DNA of 64,000 bases from Parasponia andersonii. Lineage: Eukaryota > Streptophyta > Magnoliopsida > Rosales > Cannabaceae. Location: the NCBI GenBank assembly GCA_002914805.1, contig JXTB01000023.1, positions 477,784 through 541,783 on the forward strand. Direction: 5' to 3'. Positions 34,001-43,786 of the stretch are shown piece by piece (the stretch's first letter is position 1; each line of letters opens with the position of its first letter). A model generated the notes under the pieces. That model searched no databases, had not been told where the DNA came from, and saw only the letters and a list, made by a program, of their open reading frames with translations. The translations under genes were made by a program, and so were the position numbers.

Positions 34001-35465
34001 GCCGAAACCTTTAATTCAAACACTTTTTGGGAGGCAATCCAAGTATTTCTTTTTATTTTGATGTGTTGAGTAATCAAAGGAGTTAATATCACTTCAAAGA
34101 GATAAAGCTTCATGGCCATATACCAACGAGAGGAGTATCCCTAAACTCATTCTTTTATTCTTTAATTTTTCAATATTTTACATGCTAAGTTTGGAGGAGG
34201 GAGTAAACCTTATTGGATTGTGTTAGTGTTTGGTTGTTTGTTATCGTGTATTTATTTTCTTAGTTGTTTGATTATGTATTTAAATAATTAGAGGTATTTT
34301 GTACTTTCTTTGATAATTATTGTGTTCCAATGATAAGAACCTTAGGTGAATTAGTGCATAACTTATTGAAACATGTGGATATTGGCTTAGTCTTTTGGAT
34401 AATTCTTGTGTTAATTCTATTTTGATTATGAAAGTCTATATTGAGCACAATACCTTGATCTTTGATTTGTGTATGAATCTAGAGAATGTTTATGTGAATA
34501 TGACATTTTATTATCTCACAAGTACTAGAATTTATTTGATAATCTATTGAAGTGAAATCCTAGATAATATTTCATCAAGAAAAGGATTAAGATAATCTTT
34601 GGACCGTTTGAGCTTTTTAAGCCAACCGTAACATATTTTATCCCTAGTACACCTATTTTGAGCCTTGTAAAGCCTTTTCTTTTTCAACCACACACACATT
34701 AGCCTAGTCTATAATAATATCATTCAACCTTTACCCCTTGAGTATATTGATTGTTTTTATTGAATTATTTTGAGCTATATTATGTGATGGGTGGATGGGT
34801 GGAGTGAGATTGTTAAAAAAAAAAAAAAGAGTTATACACTTGTTCATGAAAGAAAGAAACAAGCTTTGGGGTATGTAGCTCAATTAAAAAAAAATTAAAA
34901 AAAATATAAGTGTTTAGCTATGTGTTGATGGAAAAAAAAATGTTAATTTTATTGGCATGTCACTTGGTGTGTGAAAGAATAATTCTACATGAGTCATAGA
35001 TTTAATGTGCTTAAGAGTAATTTGAGATTACTTTATCGAAAATATCATACCTTCACCTAAACCCACATTAGAAGCTTAATGAAGACCTTTTGATTGTTTG
35101 TATTATGTTTATATACATTAATGGAGATGGAGGATTTGAAAAGCAAACTTACAGAACGCGATTAACATTTTTGAGATTTGTGCTTAATACATATTTCCAT
35201 AAACTTATCTGGATTTTATACAATGATAGGAGAAAGGCATTTATACACACACACCCATACTGAAACTTCGATCTGAGATGGAACTTGCTCTTGCGCTATT
35301 CTTAAACTTAGTCAATATTTGCACTTTCCTTTAAGTTATGCTATTTTGTAAGCTTTGAGGAACCAATTCGAAATCATCAGTATTAGTATATTACCTCTTG
35401 TGTATTTTTAGGTATTTTTATTTTTCTTTTGCTCGAGGACTAGCAAAATCTTAAGTTTGAGAGTG
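34001..35465 (+). other. 3' non-coding region of element C
   Basis: AT-rich sequence without a credible ORF runs to the ctcgaggactagcaaaatct signature and the right LTR. It corresponds to the untranslated region before the purine tract. Confidence 0.55.
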
Positions 35466-37007
35466 TGTTAACTTCGTAAAATCTTATTGTTTTATTAATT
35501 TATTGTTTTATTTGTTTATATTGATAAAAGAATGAAAAAAAAGTATTTGATGTAAAATAAGGTGAATTTGTGCCTAATAAATAGGTTTTTCAAACTATCA
35601 AGATCAAAGTTGAATGAGGCAAATCAAAGCTAAAACAAAGAAATAATACATTTGGAAAGCCACGACACCAAATCGGCAGAAAAGTGGCACTACAATGCCA
35701 AAAGTGGTACTTCAATGCTAACTCTCAGATAGTTTTAGTACCGTGGTGCTATCGTCTACATCCTAGGTCAATAATTGACAACCGAGATCAACTTTTTGAC
35801 TATCCAAGGGTCCATATTCAGCCTGCCTTAAGTTTGCACAAGTCACTTTCTTAAAACTCTATTTTTGGGGTTAAAAGAGGTATGTTAAGATAAAGAGAAA
35901 GAGATAGAAGCAAACATAGAAGGAGAAGAAGAAGAAGACATGCTCCATTCCTCCATTTCTTGATTTCCTTCACAACATTAACACCACCCTTTGTTCATAC
36001 TATCTTCTATTTATTTTCTTGTGAGTTTTTCTTTATATTTTCTATATTTAAATAGTGATATTATTGAGAGATAATCTTTGAGAGAAGATTCAATAAAGCA
36101 AGAACCAAGTCTAGAGGAGGAGATTAACAACCTTTATGAATACCTTTAAGCTCTTCAAAGAGATGGAATTCTAAAACTTTTATCTCTTTGATATTTATAT
36201 TTTTTGATTCTATTATATTCAAATGCTATTGTTCTCAATTTATATTATGAACTAAATATTTTTTTTTAATCTAGTTTTACTATGTGAACCAACTTAGTAT
36301 CTTGTATTTATTTATTTATTTCTTTTTTCATTAATTAAATCTATTATTGAGTTATTTGTTTTATCTTGTGCTTATTGCTTTTATTTAATTGATCACTAAA
36401 TAGATTGTTGAGTGAAATTTCTATAAACTTGGAGGAAAGAATAGAAATTTAAAAGAATAGAAATTTAAATTTAGGTAAAACAACATAAGATTACCCAGTT
36501 TAGGGTAAGTTTGTATAAGATATAAATATACTTATGTGATTTGTGCAACCTCTTTGAGAATTACTAAACTTAATGAATCTAGTTAATTTATATTGGGAGT
36601 AACATATTAGCTTGTCGAGGTGTTTTCACTTATGTATTGGAAAGGAGTTTGTGAATATATTCAAATTCTTAATTGACAACTCTAATAGATTAATTAATTT
36701 AAGAGATAAATTGGGAGATTGTGTATTTAAAAAAATGGTTGGAAAATTAGTAAATCTAGACATTTTTCTTATTACTTGCTTATATTTATTTTGTATGATA
36801 ATATAATTTCTTTTGTTTTATTTCTTTAAATTCTATATTTCAGTTATTTGAATAAAGTTAGAATTGACCGATTTTAGTATTTAGTTTAGACTTAGTAATC
36901 AATTTTTGTAGGTTTGACACTCTTAACTCGTAAATATATATTATTTGTGACTATGTACACTTACACAAGAATGTGTGAGTATAATTTATAATTACACATT
37001 CCAACCA
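35466..37007 (+). repeat. Right LTR of element C
   Basis: This is about 1542 bp, starts TGTTAAC and ends CCAACCA. It matches 31201-32769 with many substitutions and small indels. The ORF at 36612-36806 is a chance reading inside it. Confidence 0.75.
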
Positions 37008-38149
37008 ATTAGCACCTAGCTCGTATACTCTTATAATGAACCTTATTAATTACCGATAGTGGGGTTCATGCTTATGTTCTTAGCTTTATATGCTATGATT
37101 TCCCTTTTCTTTATTCGGGTATTATAGCTACATAGCTCAGTCAATTTATTTGGTCATCAATTAATGACAATACATGCATGCGAGACATATAGGTTTACAT
37201 AGTAATAGGGACGTTTTTAGAAATTCTAGTTATTATTATCATTATTTTTGAAAAATCGGAGTTATCTTGGTTTTTAGCAGTATTAAATTTATCACGATTC
37301 TTTTTATTTTTTTTAATGCATATCTATATATATGTATTATTAAACATAATAACTTTCTTAAAGAAATATTATATCTTCTATATACACTTATTTTTCACAT
37401 ACTTTAATTTCTTAGTAGAAAATAATAGGAATTTTCTTGTTAACATCTGTATATTATTCCTTTCTTAGTAGTTTTCAATTAAAAGATATAATTATGTAAA
37501 TATATTTCAACATAAAGGTATCATTACATGTAAAAGGATTTAAAAGATAATCATACTTTCTGGTTTACCTGTAATTAAAAAATAGAATATTCCATAATTA
37601 AATTAGTACACACATAAGATTCTTGTTTAACTTCTCTTATTAACATTAATATTATTCACTAATGAATCTAATTGGAGCCTATAAAATTTGTTAGGTAATT
37701 TCCATATTGGATTGTTGTCATAATTTTAAAGATGCTTATTTATTATTTATCCTGTAAAGATGTATTTCTTAATGTAAATTTAGTATATACTATATTGAAT
37801 TTTATATTTGTTTCATGCGCACACTATCTCTATATTTAATTTGAAAAGTCGAGGAGTTATTTCTATTGTCTGTAATACATTCTTGTTTTAGAGTTTCCTA
37901 TTGCTTTTGTATATTTAGTAGAAGAATCCAATTAGAATGTGATCTAGGACCACGCTTTATTCCTTTAGGCCGAGTAAACTCATATTAGGAATGGAGGACT
38001 GACATGAGTGATAATAAGAGAATTAAAAAAAAAAGTAACATTATTTGGTACTTTTTTGAAATGTTGCAGGAAGGATGTGTAGCTTTCATTAGATGTCAAC
38101 TTCAAAGAATTTTGCCAAACTATCAAAGAAATAAATATTCTAGTGACTA

Positions 38150-38870
38150 TAATTGTTTGATCAGATGCATGTTTGGTATTACTAATATACTTGAAATAAT
38201 TAGTTTGGTTGATTAATATGACTTAAATGTTGGATTGGTCTAATTTGATCAAATTGTTTTTACTTGCTTGGTTTGATTAAAATGTTTAATCCTTGTTTGA
38301 TCATCTGGATTGATTTAGCTCTATGACCAGTTGAATTGTTTGATTTAAATGTTTGAATTATTTGAAGTGACTTGCTTGCTATTTAATTAGCTTGAATTAT
38401 TTGAAATGACTTATTTAATATTGATTTGTCGGAATTATTTGGTTTGATTGGATTGGCTTGTTTGCTATTTAATTGGCTTGAATTGTTTGGAGTAATTTGT
38501 TTACTATTGGAGTAGCTTGAATGGATTAACTTAAATTTAATAACTTATTTGGATTGAGTCATTTGATGTTTACTCGGTTTGCATTGCTTGACTTGTTTGT
38601 CTTGTGATAATTTTTTATTTGAATGATCTGCTTTATGATGACTTGTTATTGTCAAGAATGATTGATTTTATTTGTGTAGTTGAATTAATTGACTTGGATT
38701 GTATGTGCATAGATGATGTGAAGATTGTTGGTATAACTGAATTCATTAGTTTGACTTGAATTGTCTGATGTATTTGAATTCTTTGGATTAGTTGAAACAC
38801 TTAATGGATTATTTGACTTGTTTGAATTGCTCGAGTAACTAATATGATTGATTTAGTCATGTTTTAATAA
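38150..38870. repeat. Low-complexity tract of TTGA/TTGG-type short motifs
   Basis: Words such as ttgaattatttg, gacttgtttg and gattggcttg recur irregularly at roughly 10-30 bp spacing over 700 bp. The tract is strongly strand-biased, with T and G on the plus strand. It looks like an old, degenerate short tandem array. Confidence 0.55.
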
Positions 38871-38989
38871 TTATTTTATGTTTAGCATCCTCGTATATTT
38901 CCCTATTACTATTTTATCTTAGCCAAAAATATTTACTATGACTCAGAGTGACAAGACATAATATAATATTCAGAGAATACAAAAAAGCT

Positions 38990-39480
38990 ATCTCCAATGA
39001 GTGTTTGTAAATCCTCTTGGCAGAGAAAAGATAGCCAAGAGTTGCTCTCTCTAATGAGTCCATTTAAATCCTCTTGACACGAAGAATGAAAACTATCGAG
39101 AGCTCTAATTCTTTCATGTTCCAAATAAGTTCCCGGAGCCACCCTCTCTAATGAGTGTTTTGAAATCCTCTTGACATGGAGAACGATAATTATCAATAGC
39201 TCTAATTTCTCTCTATTCCAAATGAATTCTTGGAGCTGCCCTCTTTGATGAGTGCTTTTAAATCCTCTTAGCAAGTTGTGTATGGAAGACAACTGAGAGT
39301 TCTAATTCCTCCTATTCTAAATGAGTTCTGGGAGTTGCCCTCTCCAATGAGTGCCTTTAAACCCATTTGACAAGGTGTATGGAAGATAGCCGAGAGCTCT
39401 AATTTCTTTCCATTTTAAATGAGTTCTAAGGACTCCAATTCCTCTCCGTTCCCAATAAGTTCCGAGAGCCGTAAAACATA
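38990..39480. repeat. Tandem array, about 97-bp unit, five copies
   Basis: The marker atgagtg recurs at about 38997, 39054 (here atgagtc), 39151, 39248 and 39347, that is spacing 57, 97, 97 and 99. Each unit also contains aaatcctctt, agagctctaattc and a gttc(c/t)gggag-like block. It lies near the 3' end of element A, where plant LTR elements often carry tandem repeats. Confidence 0.85.
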
Positions 39481-39649
39481 ATGAAAATTTAGTTTTATCT
39501 TTTATAAGTTTGATTTTCAAATTAAATTACATTATATTGATTTGTTATCTAATAAGAAAATATAAAGAATTATTACAAAAGGAACGAAGGCTTGACTTGA
39601 ACTACTCCTTAAGTCCGAGTAAACTCGTACTGTAGAGTAGAAGGCTGAT

Positions 39650-40151
39650 TGTTGGGGGTAAAATTTGTATGGCTCATTTTATGGCCTATACATGGCATAC
39701 AAAAGGTATTTATGTTATTATGGGGTCCTTATATTTTAGAAAATAGCTAATTATTATTTATAATTATCAGATAATTATATTTCAAATCAGAAATTATCTG
39801 GTAAGTATTCAATTTTGACTAAATTACCCAAAAGATAATTATTAATTATCTAATTACTAGAGTTTCCTATTTATTAAACCCATTTTATTTGCCTATAAAT
39901 ACATAGTCGTCTTCTTAATTCTATATCTCTTTTTTCTATTCTATTATCTCTATATATGACCTTTACTAATATTTTACTCTTTTGCAAGGAAATTAAAACT
40001 ATGTCAGGATTTGAACTCTGCAAAAGGCATGTGAGCAACTCTCATGAGCATAACCCAAAGAATTAACCAAATTTTTCCTCTCTTTGCGGATTTAGAATCA
40101 CAACTGGTCAAGAACTCTCTATAAATTCAATTGTAAATCTTAGCATTTACG
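39650..40151 (+). repeat. Right LTR of element A
   Basis: This is 502 bp and homologous to 20706-21218. It ends TTTACG where the left LTR ends TTTACA. Confidence 0.8.
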
Positions 40152-41729
40152 TATTTGACTTAAGGAACTAAATTTGAAAAATTAGATTTCATTTAAATGT
40201 TGTGATCATCCATAAGATATTTGCTATTAGTTAGAACACATTGGTGTGAATTTGGATTACGAAATTAAATGTTTGTAATTTTTATCAATATGGTAGAAAT
40301 GACATAAATACCCAACTCAGTTTTTGTTTTTGAGATTCAGAGATGCTAAAGTTTCTATTAATCAATTAAGTTGAATGCCATATTTTATTTGGAGTTAACA
40401 AAGAGCAGAGAAGGTAGGAGAAATAGAAATAGTAATAGGAAAAAGGTGCTTGGGAAAGATAGAGAGGGAGGAATATTTTTTTTTTGTTCTTTTTATTCGA
40501 GTTTTGCTTCTATGTTTCGTAGTGTATGGAATATATTATACACTCAATTTATTGATCACCACTCATTTTCATCGTACACTTAAAAAGTGCTCTTATTAGT
40601 AAGACCCCTCCTATAATAGAATTCTCCTAATTTCATATTCATTTTAATAATCAATTTACTACAAAGATTGCATCAAAATAAACCATCACAATAAATAATC
40701 AATAATATTATTGTATTCGACTATAAACAAAGGAGGAAAATATTACTTACAAGATGTAAGTGACATGTATGTGAATCCATAAAAAATATAACTAAAAAAT
40801 GTGAGGAAAAAAACATTTCAGTTGTTTCTCTCTTTTTATTTTTTACCCTTTCATTCTTTGAAACTACCCTCGACCATACGAAAATGATGATATAAGAGAC
40901 CGATTTTGATGATATAAATTCCTCATAATCTGGATTTTAAGAAAACTATAAAATGGGGAAAAAATCAATAAATTTTTTTTTTTACATAAATCTAGATTCT
41001 AGTAGACAAACCTGAAATAAATAAATCTATAAAATGGAAAACGTAAATGAAATGATTGGAGATTTTAGTATAACAGGGGCAAAATTGCTCATACTTGTAA
41101 AAGTGGATTCTAATAAATTTTATTGGTTAAGAAGTAAGAGCTAAAATAATTATTATACACCTTATCTCACTTGATATTACTCCCTTAAGAGAGCGTTAAC
41201 AACTTCTCTTTTCAAAAAAAAAAAAAAAAAGAAAAACATTGTAGATCAAATGTTTGGAGGAAGAAAATTTTGCTAAGTTATCAGCCCACAAGTTAATTCA
41301 GATCAAAAGATCTGATCACCTTGAAAATTTAATCGTTTTCTCCAATTTTTCTTTTCACCAGGCTCAGATATATTTTCACCAAACTCTGATGTTTTATCCC
41401 CATCTTGTCCCTAGCCTACATAATTTGATTGAAGAGCATAAACAAATCTTCCATGGAGGTCAAACTACTATTTAATTTCCATTTGCAAGTTTTGCTTATA
41501 ACACAACTTTGCGAAAATGAGCATGAATTTTTGCAAAGTTTATTTTTCTCATGTGAAAAAGTAACTCAAGAGTCAAGAGAAAGGGAAAAAAAAATCCCAT
41601 TGAACCTTAGATAATTAACTTTATTGTAAACCCATTCGATTTAAAATATGATTGTGATTTAGTTTTTTTCATTTTATTTATTTTTTTTAAAAGATATCCA
41701 GAAAGAAAAATGCATATATTGCAGGAAAT
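40152..41729. other. AT-rich intergenic DNA
   Basis: No gene is recognised. The ORFs at 40371-40583 and 41254-41475 have no recognisable domain and lack splice or codon support. A-runs occur near 41212-41235. Confidence 0.5.
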
Positions 41730-41747
41730 AAGTATAGATGTAAGTTT

Positions 41748-41908
41748 GGCTAAGTGGGGCTAGCTCAATTGGTTCAAGGTTTGAGGGATGTGTGTGTGAA
41801 TTTAGGGGGATCAGGGGTTCAAACCTTGGTAGAGTGTGTGTGTGCTATTTTCTTTTAAATTTGTAGTAAGTGGTGGTCATTAGTTAAACTCCATATTTTT
41901 TAAAAAAA
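41748..41908 (+). mobile_element. tRNA-derived SINE with perfect target duplication
   Basis: The 161-bp insertion carries an RNA polymerase III box A (TAGCTCAATTGG, 41761-41772) and box B (GGTTCAAACC, 41816-41825). It ends in an A-rich tail after ttttt. It is bounded by the identical 18-mer aagtatagatgtaagttt at 41730-41747 and 41909-41926, the target-site duplication expected of LINE-dependent retroposition. The perfect duplication indicates a comparatively young insertion. It is not a functional tRNA gene, because the acceptor stem and anticodon arm do not form. Confidence 0.88.
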
Positions 41909-42284
41909 AAGTATAGATGTAAGTTTAAAGGGTGATTGCGGTAAATTTTCTATCTAGAGAAGCCTATCAGTTTAGAAATTCCAAAAAATCATTTGAAAAA
42001 AAAAGTGTTAAGAGAGATTTTTTTTAATGGTAAAAGAGATAATAATTAAGTGTGGTTGTTTGTAAAATAAATATAAAACAAGTCATTGTTAGATATAAAT
42101 CTAATAGGTGAAATAATGCTCTTACGCTAGGAGTGAAGATACCGCTCTTACAATAGAACTCTCTTATGAAATTATTTAATTAAAACGTTTCCATGAAATT
42201 ACCAATTCATAACACCTTTTTCTTTTGTTTTAAAGAGAATTCATACCATGTTGTTGAAATGTGGATCGAAGCCATATTTATTTC

Positions 42285-42616
42285 AAGGGTTAATGACCTA
42301 TTAGTCCATAAATTATGAATAAGTCTTATTTTGATCCTTCACTTTATATTTGGTCATCTTGATTCTGATTCTTAAACTATTAAAAATATTTCATTTTAGT
42401 CCTCTTCATTTTATATTTTATTTTCTTGGTCACTTACAAATTTATCCCATGTACTTTTTTTATTTTAAATTCAACCATGCATTTTTGGAAACTACATTTT
42501 TCACCTTAATTGTAACATCTAAACTTGGGAAAAAAAAAAGCTTTAATTGATGAAATTACACTCTTCTTTAAGTATATTAGAACAGAAATTAATTCAAAAT
42601 AGCTTAGAAGTTAATA
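42285..42616. repeat. Left half of an older TIR element, interrupted by element 2
   Basis: The sequence from about 42285 (aagggttaatgacctattag) is an imperfect inverted match over about 110 bp to the sequence ending near 55020 (gacgatcaatccttag), including aaatatttcattt in both. Element 2 lies between them with its own GAATT duplication. The original element would be under 1 kb. No transposase is seen. The assignment rests on eye alignment of AT-rich sequence. Confidence 0.45.
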
Positions 42617-42621
42617 GAATT

Positions 42622-43446
42622 TGTTGATCGGTTTCTCACCAGTCGTCCACGTGTCTTTGAACCGCTGATGATGTGTCCTCCAACTGTCCACGTGTCCTTG
42701 CTATTCCAAAGTACTCTGAACTTCAGGCAGGGTCGGAGAGGCGGGGGTGGCCACCTACAAAGACTCTCTGATGCTTAAGTTAGTGGTCTTTCTTTGATTC
42801 AGGGTAGTAAGAATTTAGATCTATATGAATATATCTTTGTTTCTTGCTCGTAAACTTTTAAATATCTCTTTTTATATGCGTATATGCCCCTCTCGGGAAC
42901 GCATAGCTCATATATATATAGTCCTGAGATTGCGAACCATTCGGGTCTCAATCTCAGGACTGAGTACCTTTTTCCTCAAAGTTTTTCCCAGAGGTCACGG
43001 GCCGAGATTACCGTGATCTCCTCTGTATCGCTATAACCTGGTTTCCGCCACCTCCTATGGCTTGAGTCTGTCAGGGGTGAGATTTGGACAAATCGCCGTT
43101 CTGTTAGGACGGCTTGCCCCTTGCGCACACCTATCCAAGATCACATTAAATGCTCTGTCTGGGTCTGGAGTTATGAGTTGCTTTCCATTGTATTCTGATG
43201 GAAGACCCTTGGAGCTTCCGACCCCCCAGTTGTCGAGGTAAGGGTCGGACTGGGCCGAGTCTATCTAAGGTCTATGATGGGCTCGGCCCTAACCTTGGAC
43301 AGCCCAATGGCCGATATGGTATCACGTGTGACCCGCGTGGCCTGTAGCTAATCACTCTCGACACCTGTCAGACGGTGGGCTCCGTTTGTGACCTGTTCTG
43401 TCGCTTAATCGTCCACGTGGTGCATGATTTGGGAACGGGTCCCATA
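42622..43446 (-). repeat. Element 2 LTR (3' LTR in element sense)
   Basis: This is 825 bp. It contains several CACGTG cores and the perfect 13-bp inverted repeat AGTCCTGAGATTG...CAATCTCAGGACT (42920-42961) directly beside a TATATATATA block. Confidence 0.92.
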
Positions 43447-43447
43447 A

Positions 43448-43463
43448 CTGCCCTCATTTCCCT
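43448..43463 (-). other. Polypurine tract of element 2
   Basis: On the minus strand this reads AGGGAAATGAGGGCAG next to the LTR. It is nearly identical to the tract of element 1. Confidence 0.75.
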
Positions 43464-43657
43464 ACTTGATGGATTCGTATCCGTCAAGTGGGGAAATCAT
43501 TTATCCGTTCTTCCAATCTGGGGGATGCACGTGGCTCCCCCCTGCCGACGCAGAGGCACGCCATCCCATGTCACGAAATTTGTTTAAATTTCGAAGTTTC
43601 GACTGTTCGGTCTCCTTTGCTCTCCCCTTTTCGAGAAAAACTCTTCGGCTCCCCCTC

Positions 43658-43665
43658 TATAAAAG
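43658..43665 (+). promoter_or_regulatory. TATA box of the antisense gene in element 2
   Basis: TATAAAAG, preceded by cccct, stands 129 bp before the ATG at 43787. The leader contains ctagaaacttttgct, as in element 1. The position inside the element body, not in the LTR, suggests the antisense gene has its own promoter. Confidence 0.55.
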
Positions 43666-43786
43666 CAGAAATTACGCTCATTTGCCACTTTAGTAAAATC
43701 TTCAATCATTCTAGTCTCATAAAGTCCTAGGGTTTCCGACTTCCTCCTTTCTAGAAACTTTTGCTCTTTCGATCGTATCCAGAACA

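Larger units (their letters stand above)
31201..37007 (+). mobile_element. LTR element C, gag-only non-autonomous
   Basis: LTRs of about 1.55 kb at 31201-32769 and 35466-37007 are clearly homologous (tttatttgtttat.ttga.aaaa near the start, ggcgct/ctatcgtct near the middle, gaatgtgtgagtataattta near the end). After the left LTR, AGTTTTTAGTATCGTTACAAGGG is a decayed TTTGGCGCCGTTGCCGGGG-type primer site, as in Athila-like elements. Before the right LTR, ctcgaggactagcaaaatct and taagtttgagagtg is a common plant 3'-end signature with a purine tract. Only gag-related sequence lies between. No pol was found. No convincing target duplication was seen, so the outer limits are uncertain by a few bases. 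Confidence 0.75.
37008..39649 (+). other. Internal segment of element A, non-coding, repeat-rich
   Basis: This AT-rich DNA holds two visible structures, annotated separately: a ttgaattg/ttgattg-rich tract and a roughly 97-bp tandem array. A motif containing ccgagtaaactc occurs at 37961-38005 and again at 39606-39651, just before the right LTR. No gag or pol motif was found in any frame. Confidence 0.6.
20706..40151 (+). mobile_element. LTR element A, non-coding, split by nested insertions
   Basis: LTRs at 20706-21218 and 39650-40151 (about 510 bp) share TGT.G.(t/g)GGTAAAATT at the start, a cctataaata TATA region and the tail aattcaattg...tttac. The flanking pentamers are GATTT (20701-20705) and TATTT (40152-40156), one mismatch apart. 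A primer-site-like TTGGCACTCACTGTGGAG follows the left LTR. After removing nested elements B (21245-30448) and C (31201-37007), about 4.4 kb of A remains. I see no gag or pol in it, so it is a large non-autonomous element. It must predate B and C. Confidence 0.75.

Noticed and set aside
41748-41908. A functional tRNA gene
   Set aside because: Only the internal promoter boxes match. No acceptor stem or anticodon arm forms, and the A-tail plus target duplication show a SINE.
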